Origin: Symbiodinium sp. CCMP2592
Lineage: Eukaryota; Sar; Dinophyceae; Suessiales; Symbiodiniaceae
Reading direction: 5' to 3'
Length of the DNA: 64,000 bases
NCBI GenBank assembly: GCA_905221615.1
Contig: CAJNDT010000957.1
Location: 391,794-455,793 of the forward strand
Under the pieces are notes generated by a model, which worked only from the letters and a program-made list of their open reading frames with translations, was not told the DNA's origin and did not search any database. Shown piece by piece: positions 11,332 to 22,398 of the stretch. The position numbers and the translations under genes were made by a program. Position 1 is the stretch's first letter. The number at the start of each line of letters is the position of its first letter.

Positions 11332-12190
11332 TTGGGGTTTGAAGTTTTTCGGGTTTCTTTGGTTGATCTTTTAGGGGTATCCAGAGTCAAGGCGATGCCT
11401 TCCTTTGTCTCCATAATTCCCTCTATCAAGATCATCAGTTCGTCAGCTCGTTCAACAGCGTATCCGACAGTGTAGCTCGTAAGATAATGCGTATTGTGCG
11501 TACTTAGCCTCAGCATCTCGCCACGAGTGCGATGTGTTTGGGGATTCTGGCCGGGCGAGCACTAATCAAGCCTGTGGAAAAAAGTGGTATCCGGCAGTTC
11601 GAAGAGGCCTGGATGCAAAAAACGCTGTTCGGTTTTTGTCGCGCCTCATTGGCTCTTTTGTCATGTTTGAGCCTTCCAGTCTTGAGAGTGAATGAATAGC
11701 TGAATAGCTTCTAGAAAGCTAAACTGCAGGGTTTGAAAATTACAATGAGCTCGCCAGACACAATACGCCGCTCTAGAAGAATATGTTGGCGAAACTGCCG
11801 CTGTAGACGTTCCTTCTATTCTTCTTCTTCTACTTTATTGCGTAATCTGCCAAAATCCATATCATCCTGCATTGCAGACCAAGCTTCAGACGAAGCGAAG
11901 CCTATGAAAACGCTGCAACCTCACATCGGTCGTAATTTTGGACTCTTGCAGGCTCAGAGCATCATCGACCCTGAATCCGGGTTTCTATAGGTCATAAACC
12001 GCAGCCTAAATCCTCCACCAGCAAACTTCCCTTTCGACATCTGTTGTCTAAACCCTCTTGTGACAGGCACGGCCGATCAGCTCAAAGTAGCTCTGGGTTA
12101 TGACGTCCTCGGGCCAGAAGGCGCTACCACAGACTCAGGTTTGGGTTTAGCCTAGAGGGCATCGATCCTGTGGGTTGGCGGTAGTATAAT
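11332..12190. other. Non-coding stretch within the putative DHHC gene region
   Basis: Short ORFs only. If the 10.2-kb exon belongs to the DHHC gene, this is intronic. Confidence 0.35.
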
Positions 12191-12300
12191 AGGGGGCTTA
12201 TTAAGCAATTACCGACACTATTTTTTTTTTGGGGGGGGTCCTTATCATAAATAGAGTATAATATGGGCCCCAAAACCCTATTCTAATTATAAAGGCCCCT
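12191..12300. mobile_element. MITE-like element, family D copy 4
   Basis: AGGGGGCTTATTAAGCAATT at the left and ATTCTAATTATAAAGGCCCC at the right, with GGTCCTTATCATAAATAGAGTATAATATGGGCCCCAAAACCC inside. T9 and G8 homopolymers interrupt the left half. Confidence 0.65.
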
Positions 12301-12590
12301 GCATCAGGCACACAGCAGGCGAAGGGCATTTTGACGGTTTCTTTGTGCAGAGGCCCATGCGCAACTCCACCACGGTAGGCTCGAGAATTTGGAGATTTTT
12401 GGAGCTTGATCCCTAAGCCCGAAACCACAAAAAGACTTGTGAGTTTACTCAAAACATCCAAAACTCATAGAATTTCAGTATGGTACCCCCCCCAGACGTT
12501 GCTTCCTACGCCCCAGACCCAAACCTCAACGCGTTTGACTCCATCGGGAGGATCTGATTCTGCCTCACTGCCACCGCAGCTGAGGTAGGT

Positions 12591-12621
12591 TGTGTGTGTG
12601 TGTGAGAGAGTGAGAGAGTGA

Positions 12622-12685
<64 letters not shown>

Positions 12686-12690
12686 GAGAG
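12591..12690. repeat. (GT)n(GA)n microsatellite
   Basis: GTGTGT passes into a long GA tract, with a few GTGAGAGA interruptions. The apparent Leu/Ser-rich antisense ORF is a by-product. Confidence 0.95.
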
Positions 12691-13577
12691 TTTAGGTCTT
12701 TCGAGTTTGAGGGCTTCGTGATTGGAGTTCAGCTCCCGACCCTCCAATAATGGCAATTGTTCAGGTTTTGGGGCAGTGCTGGGGCTCGGGTGGGGCTGAG
12801 GGATTTGGAGCTTGACTGGTTAATTGCTCGGCATGTTTACGGTTGTGTTGCCGGGGCGTCACACCACAAGAGCATGGAAGTGAGTTCAGACATGTAAAAA
12901 CGTGTCTGTGCACGGAATACAAGGGTTGAATCCGTTCAATGGTTGTTGCTATTGTTTTCTTAGTGGTAGTGTTGTATATCAGACTTGCTAAAGTTGTCAG
13001 GCTGCGGCAGGTTTTCTTTGTTGTCCGTCTTGCCACTGTCAGGAAGCAGGGCTATCGCTTTTGCAGCCGCTCGGTGAATCTAGATGCTCACGCTGTTCCA
13101 GGTGCGTGTTCGGGGTTGAAGGAGTCAGTGCAACGAAGGGCACACACACACACACACACAGGAAGACAAGTCAAGGATTGCCTTCATCGTTTTAGCAAGA
13201 ACCGTGGAAGCAACACCATAGCAACTTTGGTACCTAAAGCTGCAACAAAGACTCAGAGTCGCAACGGCCACCATGAAGTCCATGGCCGGAACAAGAAGTA
13301 AGTTACACTGATTTAGCTTTGAGGTCGTATGCGTGAAGGTGTTGGCTCAGAAGTTTGGTTTGCGACCGCCTCTATTTAACTGCAAAAGGGCGGCTCAGGC
13401 AGCTCCAGGATTATTGGGGGGGACTGCGGGGAGCTTTTTATTTAGGTTCGGCGATGTCAAGTAACATGTCTCCGGGCTGTGATGGATTCGACCAGCTGTT
13501 CCTCAACGCTGCAATTAGGGCAACGCCGCTAAATCCTTGCTTCGAAAGTTTGTAATTCCCCGGCCAATGGCAGAGCA

Positions 13578-13579
<2 letters not shown>
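12691..13579. other. Non-coding stretch, no gene assigned
   Basis: A short CA tract lies at 13,140-13,160. A 120-codon ORF (12,939-13,301) runs through it and shows no domain. Confidence 0.4.
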
Positions 13580-13628
<49 letters not shown>

Positions 13629-13629
13629 G

Positions 13630-13661
<32 letters not shown>

Positions 13662-13806
13662 CACACAGAGACACACACCACACACACACACAGGCACACA
13701 GACACACATAGACACACACAGACACACACAGACACACACACACACACACACACAGGCACACACACACACACACAGAGACACGCACACACAGAGACACGCA
13801 CACACA
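13580..13806. repeat. (CA)n compound microsatellite
   Basis: About 225 bp of CACACA with interspersed GACACA/GGCACA units, ending about 27 bp before the DHHC core exon. Long Cys/Val (antisense) and His/Thr (sense) ORFs over it are artefacts of the repeat. Confidence 0.95.
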
Positions 13807-13832
13807 CCCGCGCGCTTGCACGCATCGCCCAG

Positions 13833-14513
13833 ATACTTGTTGCATCGTACGGCCGCCACGGTCGTCGCACTGCTCCGACTGCGACAACTGCGTTCTGCGC
13901 TTTGATCATCATTGCCCCTTCGTGAACAACTGTGCCTCGGACCGGCATGAACTGCAGCTTGTGGATCGTGATCTTCAACATACAGTGGCTGTTAACGGAG
14001 GCTGGGTCCGCCCAAGTAGGATGGGCATGGTTCTTCTCCTGCGCTGGGTTTCGCTAGTGTCCTTGCCAACTGCAGTCGCGATTATTAAGCTATGATCTTT
14101 TGCCAGGATGGCCTCAGACGTCGACCGTAGGGGATTCGCAAGTAGGCGATTATGGCTTTGCTGTTGCGTTCGTGTATCGGTATCGGATTTGACACCGCTT
14201 GAGCACTCGCCAGTTTTTACATCTGCAACCGACGATATGGAAATTGCTGAGAAGAGGCTTGTGTCACTCTGCCGCAACGGAAATAAGCAACTCGTATACG
14301 AACATGGCAATTAGGCATGGAGCGAAGCAATATCGTGCGTTGTTCATTCCAACTCAGCGATTGTCAAATCTGGATCCTTTTGATGAATCGCTCCCAAGAC
14401 GGAACCGTCCTTCCGCAGCACGGTTTTGGCTTTTGCCGAAGTCCCGCCATTGGAGTTCATCTCTTCAGGTGTGGGGCAGAGGAACTACCACTACTTCTTC
14501 GGCTTTATCACCT
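13833..14513 (+). CDS. DHHC-type protein S-acyltransferase, core exons
   Basis: Two exons encode the catalytic Cys-rich domain of a palmitoyltransferase. Exon 13,833-13,931 follows TCGCCCAG and reads [20 protein letters not shown] followed by [12 protein letters not shown]. Exon 14,469-14,513 follows CTCTTCAG and continues [15 protein letters not shown]. The codon is split as T|GT and the 537-bp intron is canonical GT-AG. The zinc-binding Cys/His residues, the DHHC catalytic motif (Cys receives the acyl group) and the [12 protein letters not shown] segment before the third membrane helix match the family. The enzyme transfers fatty acyl groups to protein cysteines at endomembranes. The other membrane helices must lie in further exons: candidates at 10,184-10,281, about 10,467-10,526 and about 16,734-16,812. 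The total gene extent is unknown. A 225-bp CA repeat abuts the upstream splice site. Confidence 0.88.
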
Positions 14514-15460
14514 GTGTGGCTTGCCCGAAGCACGTGGAATGAGGGCTTGATGAGGTATGATGAGGTACAAACAGCTTCCAACCTTTACTGTTCAATCGCG
14601 GTGCCTCGAGACCCAAATCTGCGTTTGTACAGGTTACTGGTAAAGGTTGTAGATCAAGTTGCTCCCGTTTAGTTTCTAGCGCGATGGTCACCATACTGGC
14701 GATGATGGTGGAGGTTGATGCGACTTTCAGCAGGCCCTTGTCTAACGCATCTTTCGCAGTCCTGCGTGCTCGGAAAGCTTGCGTGCATCAAGCCTTTTGC
14801 CACGCTCGTCCTAGTCACAACATCCCAGCTGTCCCAGCTGATGCCAAATAGTTCTTTGCTGTTGGTAACGATGCGCAGGTTATTTTCTCACTGTTTTACA
14901 TGTACAGCATAGGACTCCGGTGCCCAGGACGCAGGAACTATATCGGCCAGTAACGGGAATTCTCTCTTGACTCAAACCTGGTAGGCCCCAAATCATCAGG
15001 TGATGCTCCTGGCTACGATGGTGATGCCCGCATCACGCCTGCAAGCAGCCGGGGCTGGCAATCGTAGGCTTTGAATCATAGTGCATGTTCAGAACGCAGG
15101 GTCGGGCAGGGAGTGTACAACCTTGTGGTTGATGCCAAGTTCCTTCGGAACCATGGGGCACCGACTCTTTCACAGGTCCTGAATGAGGAACTTGTCCACA
15201 CAGAATGAGCAGGTGTCTAATTGCTCCCCCTTCCCGTGGAATGAGGCTGCATGTGTTCCGATTTCGAGTGTAGGCCTGAAATATGTGAGGGGCTTTCTTG
15301 CGCCGGTGACCAGGTTCGCGCACAGTAGGCGACCGAGGCTTTGGCACTGCACCTGTTCAACCCGGATCAGGACAAGGCCATGAAGAATGCGGCAAAGCGG
15401 CCTGGACTTCGAAGAGCCACTCTTTCAGCGCAATGGGTTGGCCCTTACTCACTCACTCAT
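14514..15460. other. Probably intronic to the DHHC gene
   Basis: No further exon could be fixed. CTTTCGCAG at about 14,759 is a plausible acceptor but none of its three frames is convincing. Confidence 0.35.
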
Positions 15461-15540
15461 AGGCCCCATAGTAGTTTGTTTTGGTGCCTTCATATTTAGA
15501 GTCCTATAAGATAATCCCGAAAAGGAACTACTATGGGGTA
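15461..15540. mobile_element. MITE-like element, relative of family B
   Basis: AGGCCCCATAGTAGTTTGTT at the left pairs with GGAACTACTATGGGG at the right. The inner AAAAGGAACTAC word matches family B, but the ends differ (CCCCATAG versus CTCCATTG). Confidence 0.55.
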
Positions 15541-15767
15541 AAGTGTAGAGCTGCCAAATACAATTTCGCAGCGCAAAGTTGGAGAGGACATCACCGGAGC
15601 GACAGATTGTAGCCGGTGATGCCAGCAGAGCCCTTCCTCTCGTTCGTTTAAGCTCTTCCTCTCATATATTTGTAGTTGTTCGTATTTCTAACATTACAAA
15701 ATGGAAACAACCACCTTGATGTTGTAATAGGTACAAGGTCTAAACGGACAAACAGTTCTGTATATAC

Positions 15768-15800
15768 CATATATATATATATATATATAGATATATAAAA
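15768..15800. repeat. (TA)n microsatellite
   Basis: A TA repeat with one GATA interruption. Confidence 0.85.
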
Positions 15801-16044
15801 GTGCATTTATGCGACTGTGTGTCATCCCATATAAGTAGCCATGCTTGTGTTTTTATCATCGCAAGATTTTCCGGCCCTCGCCAGTCGCTCCCGGGTCAGC
15901 AAGCGAGCATTTCATGGGACGAAAACGGCATCATAACCGTCACAAGCATGTCACGATCAAAAGCATAAGATCTGCACGAGTAGTCACTGGTCGTCGTTCA
16001 TCGTGGCATGAGTAGTACTAGTAACTAGTATCCGTAGCAGTCGT

Positions 16045-16130
16045 AGTCCTAGGTGGCAGCAGCAGTAGTAGTCGTCGTCGTCGTCGCCGTAATGGTAGTA
16101 GTAGTAGTCGTCGTAGTAGTACTACTACTT

Positions 16131-16188
<58 letters not shown>

Positions 16189-16197
16189 GACAACGAC

Positions 16198-16228
<31 letters not shown>

Positions 16229-16312
16229 TGCCAGCAGTGGCAGTGGCAGCGGCAGCAGCAGCAGAAGCAGTAGCAAAAGTCAGTCGTCGTCGTCGTCGTC
16301 GTCGTCGTCACA
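16045..16312. repeat. Trinucleotide repeat cluster (GTA/GTC/TAC/CAG)
   Basis: Blocks of AGTAGT, CGTCGT, TACTAC, GCAGCA and a second CGTCGT follow each other. The GTA/GTC blocks on the left and the TAC block in the middle are partly complementary, so the locus can fold. Poly-Val, poly-Leu and poly-Ser ORFs over it are artefacts. Confidence 0.95.
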
Positions 16313-16733
16313 GAGCTACCTTTGACATTTTACGGGCCACGTTGTGTTGTGCAAGACGGTGCGGGGTTCGGAGAGTTCCCATGAGTTCCCATGTGAACCA
16401 AGGATTGACAAGTCGATGTCCTTGCTTTTCTATGCCATGTGTGGCGTTGGCGCCTCTTGACGTTCAACCCAAGAGCTCGATGTGTGTGCGAGTCTGCGGC
16501 TGCATGCAAACAGATGTCCAGTCCTGAAGACACATCGCCGTTTCCCCTATTTCCAAACTGCAGTTTGTCTCTATGCGATGTATGCTGTAGATTGATGCTG
16601 TGTTCCCTGCCTGTTTGCAGTGGAGACTGACGAAGGCACATCCATACAGGTTACATGTGGGCAACCATATACACCATCCGCTTACGCGTTCATTGCCGTG
16701 CTATTCGTTTCAAGTCGCAAATTGATGTGGAAG

Positions 16734-16813
16734 AAACACTCCCGAGGCCCTGGTCACCTTCGCCGCGTTTCTTTCCATGGTTCTCTGGCTTTACCATTTA
16801 TTTCTCATTGCAG
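16734..16813 (+). CDS. Tentative fourth-membrane-helix exon of the DHHC gene
   Basis: From about 16,734 the frame reads EALVTFAAFLSMVLWLYHLF then LIAG, a hydrophobic helix ending in the YHLxLI pattern that precedes the TTxE motif in DHHC enzymes. The TTxE motif itself was not found, so the exon end is unresolved. TTTCTCATTGCAG at 16,801-16,813 could instead be the acceptor of a separate exon (16,814-16,900, ending CTCG|GTAAGT). The two readings exclude each other unless the site is alternatively used. Confidence 0.4.
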
Positions 16814-16900
16814 GGGCCCCAGATGCTGTGCGTATGGGAGGGCTTCGCCTCTTTTGCACCGCCATCCGACAACGGATGGTGCTTGAAAACGGGTGACTCG

Positions 16901-18035
16901 GTAAGTCTTCGCGACATGAGACAAGAAGGCCTTGTATCTGTGGCATTCCTTACACATGACTTCTTCCTGTAATCAGCTCGTGGCCCCACTCCTTGCAGGA
17001 TCTTCCTTGGAATTGCTTAAGCTGCCACACCGAAGCGGTGCTATGGAACGATTGGCAGTGTCGGATGTGGAATGCTTGGGTGGCAACGCACGGATCTTTT
17101 GCGAGCAGTTCAATAATGTGAACTCTGGAGGCCCCAGGATATAGGTGTGTCACAGATGACTGAGTGGATAAACGCCGATGCTCGTCTTGAATCGAGACGT
17201 TTCAGACACAATGACAAGACACCCTGATAAAGTATACGCCTGCACCAGTAGAAGCCTTGTTCTCAGGATTCTACGGGATAACCAACAGTCGTATCCTCTA
17301 CTTGTTGTTGGAAACAGCGATTCATTGTGAGAGCTTAGTGGGTGAGAGCTCAAACCCTACGACGATACTGCCATCAGGTAACACGGCAGACAACGAAGGA
17401 GTTCCGCAAAGGCACCGAGCTTTGTCTCACCTCTGGGCTGCTTGTTGGGTTTTTCTTGGATTTCTTTGGGGACCGCTAAGTAAACGGATTAGAATAGTGC
17501 AGACGCTGTGTAGACACCCCCCTTACTCCTACTCTACACATCAGGGCCCGTGCATTAATGATGCTCTCGGTGCTAAGTTTTTGCAAAGGGCTAATCAGGT
17601 ATGGAAATTGCCAGTGGTGTACCTCTCCCTGAAACAACTTGTTTTCCCCGCTCTGTCAACGAAGATGCCTGGCTTGTGCCCACGGCTGTACGATTGTCGA
17701 AGCCAAGGGGCGCAGCGCATGAAGAAACTCCTTGCCATCTTCCTCCTGGGACAAGCGAATCATCAGAAGTGACATTGTGCCGCCACCTCCCCAACCCCAC
17801 ATGTCCGCATCAACTCAAGCCGTCTATATAAAAAGGGACCCGCGAATCGGGGCATGGGGCGTCACTGGGGTGCCGCGAATTTCCCTGACCTGCTACGAGA
17901 GTGGGTGATTCGTTTTTTGGTGTAGGTCCAGGAGACAGATCCTACGCATCCAGATTCCTTCAAAGCTCTCTCAGCTCGTCCGTCCCAGACCCCCTGCCTT
18001 ACTAGCGAGAGCTATTTCCGAGAATCCCGAACACA
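16901..18035. other. Unresolved; possible exon fragments
   Basis: Exon-like segments with plausible borders occur at about 17,566-17,599 and 17,852-17,905 (reading MGRHWGAANFPDLLREW), but none could be joined in frame with confidence. They may belong to the 3' part of the DHHC gene. Confidence 0.3.
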
Positions 18036-18047
18036 AAGCCACCCACA

Positions 18048-18083
<36 letters not shown>

Positions 18084-18094
18084 CACACACACAG

Positions 18095-18128
<34 letters not shown>

Positions 18129-18148
18129 ACACACACACACACACACGC
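18036..18148. repeat. (CGCA)n(CA)n microsatellite
   Basis: CGCACGCA units pass into ACACAC with two AGACAC interruptions. Confidence 0.95.
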
Positions 18149-18517
18149 ACACATTCCAAAGGATGGGCGCCCTCATCCTTGGCGACATGAAACAGGATGA
18201 CGTCGATTATGATGATGATTATGATGTTCGTGATAATGATGATGAATACGAGAATGGGATGGGTATTTTGGGAATACCTATGCCAGACCTAAAGAACGGC
18301 ATAGCCAAACTCTACCCCCGGGAAGGAGCCTTGCTGTAAAGGGGGTAGGTCGACGTGGTGGGGAGCTTATGGTGTTGAGAACAAACATCCTCGAAGAAAA
18401 GGGTGCCTGTAATTACGTTGCCTTACAAGCAACTTGCTTTGGCGGGGATGCGCCAATGCCACCAGAGCTGGTGCACGCAGTTGCTTTCTCCCTGTAGTCT
18501 AAAACATGCTCCTAGTG
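18149..18517. other. Intergenic, no gene seen
   Basis: A short GATGAT/ATGATT repeat lies at about 18,205-18,245. Nothing else was recognised. Confidence 0.5.
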
Positions 18518-18634
18518 TCTAGGACCCGGAGTAGGCCCTTATTCCCTTTTTTAGGGTTTAGGTTCTCTTATTATAATACCACTTAACCCAAAAAGGGCAC
18601 CCTTTTTATTCCTAGGTTACTCTTGGGTCTAGGT
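18518..18634. mobile_element. MITE-like element, family C copy 3
   Basis: GTCTAGGACCCGGAGTAGG at the left and CCTAGGTTACTCTTGGGTCTAG at the right are inverted. The inside has CCCTTATTCCCTTTTTTAG and AACCCAAAAAGGGCACCC. The terminal bases differ from the other copies, so it is a subfamily. Confidence 0.6.
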
Positions 18635-18639
18635 GTCAT

Positions 18640-19115
18640 TTTTGCATGACATGTGTACGTTTGTGTGTGTGTGCGTGTTCGACCTGTGTCTATGCATATA
18701 CACATACGTATGGCCATGCATACTTGCATCTACGTCTTTCCGCAGATGCCTATCATGTGTATATCTATACATATGTTTACATCCATATCTATGCCTTTAC
18801 CTGTATCTTTGTATCTCGGTATACATACATATGCATATACATATACATATACATATGCATATGCATATGCACATACATATACATATACATATACATGAAC
18901 ATGTACATGTACATGTACATATACATATACATATACATACCTATACATATACATAAACATGATTATACATATACATATTCATATGTATGTAAACGTATAT
19001 GTGTATGTTTTTGTACATGTATATACATACACATATACATATATACTTCTATACGTATATACATATATACAACTATACATCTATGCATATATACATATAT
19101 ACATATGTATGTAAA
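18640..19115. repeat. TATACA/ATGCATA compound microsatellite
   Basis: Nearly 480 bp of ATACAT, ATGCAT and GTACAT units. ORFs of Tyr/Ile/His/Thr over it in every frame are repeat artefacts. Confidence 0.95.
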
Positions 19116-19191
19116 TACTTTTGTGCATGTGTGGGTTTGTACAACTGCATACTAGGATATAAGATGACTGTTCGAACCTTTGTGTGGCCAG

Positions 19192-19298
19192 GCATCGCCA
19201 ACATCGACGAGGAGCCGACGCTGTGTGCAGCGCGCGGGCCACAGCTCTTCGACCCCTGGGCGCTGGTGGATCCAAAGGACTTCCGGGGCTTTAACAAG
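19192..19298 (+). CDS. Isolated exon-like segment, product unknown
   Basis: TGTGTGGCCAG precedes and AACAAG|GTGTTA follows a GC-rich 107-nt block between AT-rich repeats. One frame reads IANIDEEPTLCAARGPQLFD followed by PWALVDPKDFRGFNK, a protein-like composition unlike the surroundings. I do not recognise the family. It may belong to an otherwise unresolved gene, or be the 3' end of the DHHC gene. Confidence 0.45.
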
Positions 19299-20288
19299 GT
19301 GTTATTTTGGGGTACTCGGATATTTAGGGTATCCCTCCTGTACGAAGATTGCAAGGAATTACTTGGATGACTTTTGGTGTCTGGGTGTTTGTCTGTTTGG
19401 ACGTCGATGTTGCCCGTGGGGGGGGGGGGGGCATGACTGTGTTGCAGCCGAGGTTGCCGTAGCAGAAGCGTGTGCCGATTATGCTTGCAATGTTCAGTGT
19501 GTGGAGTTGCAGGATTTACGAGTTAGAGCTTGCGCCGCAATTTAGCAGTTGAAAAAACAATTGCAGACGGATGATCTTGCCTTTACTCGTGGTGGCCCTG
19601 GTTTGCTGTTCCCCAGGGAATCCTGGCATGCCAGAAGAACACACTAGCAACTGACTCGTCTCGAAGGCGATGCCGTGATCTGTCCGTTAGATCCAATTTG
19701 AGGACCTCGGCAATGCAAAGTCGAAGCGGCGACGCTTGTTCCGGTGATCTTTGGTGGGAATTCCAACGGAGTCGGCTGATGCTGCCTCTACAGGGCAGTG
19801 TCTTATAGAGTAGAATGACAACGTTCAGGCACTTAAGTACTTGACCGAAATCTCTATGCTTTATCAACTGCTAACCCGACCCTGAAGCCCTGCAAAAGTC
19901 ATGCACTGCGCAGTCGGCAACTAAGCAAGGGTTTACAATCAACATACACATTGTTGTTCACCGTGGCAGTTTCAGCACTTTCAACAAGTGTCGGAGGATG
20001 GGTCATGTGGACAGTGCTTGTCCGGAGGTGTGGTAGCACGACTTCTGCCAGTACGATATTAAGAATTTAGTGCCTTCCGGAAGATCGAAAAAGACACACA
20101 CCAACATTGAGTTCATTGGTAAGCAGAGGGGTGTAAGTTGCATGGCCCAGGCTTTGAGCCATGTTCATCAAAATAGTGCGAAGCTGCAGGCGGAAAAGTC
20201 CGGCCGTCCGCTGTTGTTCTGACCCTATGTGTGGGTCCCCACAAGAAGTTGGTGTTCGGCCTGCTCTCAACCCTGACACCATAAAATA
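19299..20288. other. Intergenic, no supportable gene
   Basis: A G12 homopolymer lies at about 19,420. A segment at 19,449-19,510 is open and followed by a possible donor, but no family is recognised. Confidence 0.4.
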
Positions 20289-20383
20289 GAGGCCTTAATA
20301 GTTAGAACAGGGTTTTGGGGCCCATTATACCACACTTATAACAAGTAACCCCCAAAACAGTAGAGGTAATGAGTAAGGTCCCT
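20289..20383. mobile_element. MITE-like element, family D copy 5 (reverse)
   Basis: Reverse orientation: GAGGCCTTAATAGTTAGAAC, TAACAAGTAACCCCCAAAAC, GTAAGGTCCC at the far end. Confidence 0.6.
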
Positions 20384-20563
20384 ATAGTACCGCTTCCAAA
20401 AGCCCCAAATCTCAAAGAACCCAGGAGCCCCAAAGGAACCCTGAGAAGGGAGGCCCCGGCCCAAGCGAGGCCCCGGTCCCCAAAGCAACTCTGATACCTT
20501 CCTAAGGGTTACTATAAGGGATCTATAAGGCTGCTATAATATAGTGGCCTTAATAATCCTATA

Positions 20564-20656
20564 ACTTACCTTTGGTTAGCAGGGGATGGAGGAATGGGGT
20601 AGAATGAGAACGACTATTACTACCATTCTTCCATTCCCTGCTAACCAAAGGTAAGT
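20564..20656. mobile_element. Palindromic element (family G)
   Basis: ACTTACCTTTGGTTAGCAGG and its inverted copy CCTGCTAACCAAAGGTAAGT frame a second pair of arms (ATGGAGGAATGGGGTAG versus CTACCATTCTTCCAT). A family B copy follows within 4 bp. Confidence 0.65.
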
Positions 20657-20659
20657 ACA

Positions 20660-20758
20660 ATTAGTCTCCATTGAAGTTCCTTTGTCTGGTTTAACCAATT
20701 TTGTATTAAGGATCCTAAAAGGTAGCCCCAAAACGGAACTACAATGGAGACTATAGGT
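20660..20758. mobile_element. MITE-like element, family B copy 2
   Basis: TTAGTCTCCATTGAAGTTCC at the left and GGAACTACAATGGAGACTAT at the right. The centre GGTTTAACCAATTTTGTATTAAGGATCC matches the 63.6-kb copy. Confidence 0.7.
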
Positions 20759-22162
20759 TTTGTATTCTGTCGAGTATCCCAACACCCGGGTTTGGCGAGG
20801 AGGGACAGGGTGTTGAGTGTGTAGGGTGGTGTCGGCGCAGGGCTTCAGAGTTCAGAAACAGACGGAAATATCATCGCAAGTCTCATTCCTTCGCCCGGCA
20901 AGTTTTTCAAGACGGTGCAGTGTTCCGGCTGTTCCCTTGAGGGGCTGGACTTCTGGAACCTCTCGCTATGACAAGAACTTGTTGGCATGACAAGGCACAG
21001 CTCAGAAGTTGATCGTACTTTTGTTTGCCACGGGTCTGCCGCAAGATCGGCCACTGATATTAGCACAATCTCAAGAAATCTTAAGAACACCTCTGTTGCA
21101 AAATAGGCTTGCCATCAACCCCCCCCCCCCCCCTTGCGGATCATTTTTTATGCAGAGAGCCAGCCTTCCATGACGCCTCCCCTGCTCCAAAGCCCTGAAG
21201 CCTGAGCCGAACCAACACTCTGAGACTGCAACCAACGCGGGCTTTGCTCTGGCCACACGCGGAGAACGGGGTGCTCTGCTTCTCGCAAGGCGCAGAAGTA
21301 AGAGCCGACTCTGACGCTTGATGCTTGCAGGGTCAAAGGTTTAGGTGATTTGACGTGGGGTCGTTAACGAGTCCTTATGTTGGACTCTTTGCAAGATGGT
21401 TCAGATAAGTCTGGCTTGGAACTAGGAGTTTTCAGGCCAAGGGTTTAGTGCCTCGTTCACCCATACTTGAACCCCAGAAGCACCTCCTGCTTAAGGCCCG
21501 CCAACCCGGAGCCCCCGCGCCAGAGCTGATGTCAAGGGGACACGAAGGGAGAAACATTTTCGGACTCAGCCAGCTTGCGTGGGAAGGCCTGGCGCTTTCA
21601 AGAGCTCTGGCAACGAGGACTGGTGCCGAGGGCTTTCCGAGCATCTCGGACACTGAAATCCCCAAACCCCTGAAGTCTCTGAACATGTGCTGGCAAGTCA
21701 CGGTAGTAACAGTAGCAGCCAGACTCTCGAAGCCGTGCCTGCGTCAGCGAGGGTGCGTGTCGAAACCCCTCAAGTCTCCGAACCTTCGTGCCGTAGCTCT
21801 CCGAGTTTTGTCATGTGCCGGCCTTATGTGGGCCTGTGAACCAGGGCATTTGGTTTCTTGCATCTTGTGATTACGGTGTGTTCACGCGCTTGGAACTATG
21901 TTCAAGAGATCCATTGGGTTGTAGCTACGGGTCTCGAATCTCTTTAGTTAGGCGGTACCCGCACGGAGGACAGGGTGAACTACTGTTAGGTGTTGTGTAC
22001 ATAGCATGTGTGTATGTAGGTATGTACGCTTGTTGATCTATCTATATAAATATATACACATACACACACATATATATATATGTATATATATCTCTACATA
22101 TGTATGTATATGTACATACGTGCGCATGTTTGCATGTGTTCTTGCATGCTTGTGTGTACGTC
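20759..22162. other. Intergenic; TA/TATG microsatellite at the right edge
   Basis: No gene supported. C17 homopolymer at about 21,118-21,134. From about 22,000 to 22,165 the sequence becomes TATGTA/CATACA repeats, the target of the L1 insertion. Confidence 0.5.
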
Positions 22163-22176
22163 TGTATGTATTGGTA
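22163..22176. repeat. Target-site duplication, left copy (L1)
   Basis: TGTATGTATTGGTA, identical to 34,779-34,792. Confidence 0.85.
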
Positions 22177-22398
22177 GGGCTCAGATCGCCGTACAGGACG
22201 GAAAACTGCAGCCCCAGGCGTAGCACGCCATTGCGAGCCATAGGGAAGCATCCTCCTTCCCCGAACTGGCATAGGCGTTGCAGACGCCGACGATCCAAGG
22301 CTCGTCTCGCCCTCCGCTTCGGGCGCGAGCTATCCCACCTTCAGTGGAAACGACTGGCACTACACCACGGCTCGGGACGGGCTGTGCTGCGATCCTAC

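Noticed and set aside
13438-13981. Cys/Val-rich and His/Thr-rich ORFs
   Set aside because: They are translations of the CA/GT microsatellite, open only because the repeat lacks stops.
16018-16527. Poly-Val, poly-Leu and poly-Ser ORFs
   Set aside because: Artefacts of the trinucleotide repeat, present in all frames and both strands.
21448-21870. 140-codon ORF and its antisense partner
   Set aside because: Both strands open, no domain, no splice context.
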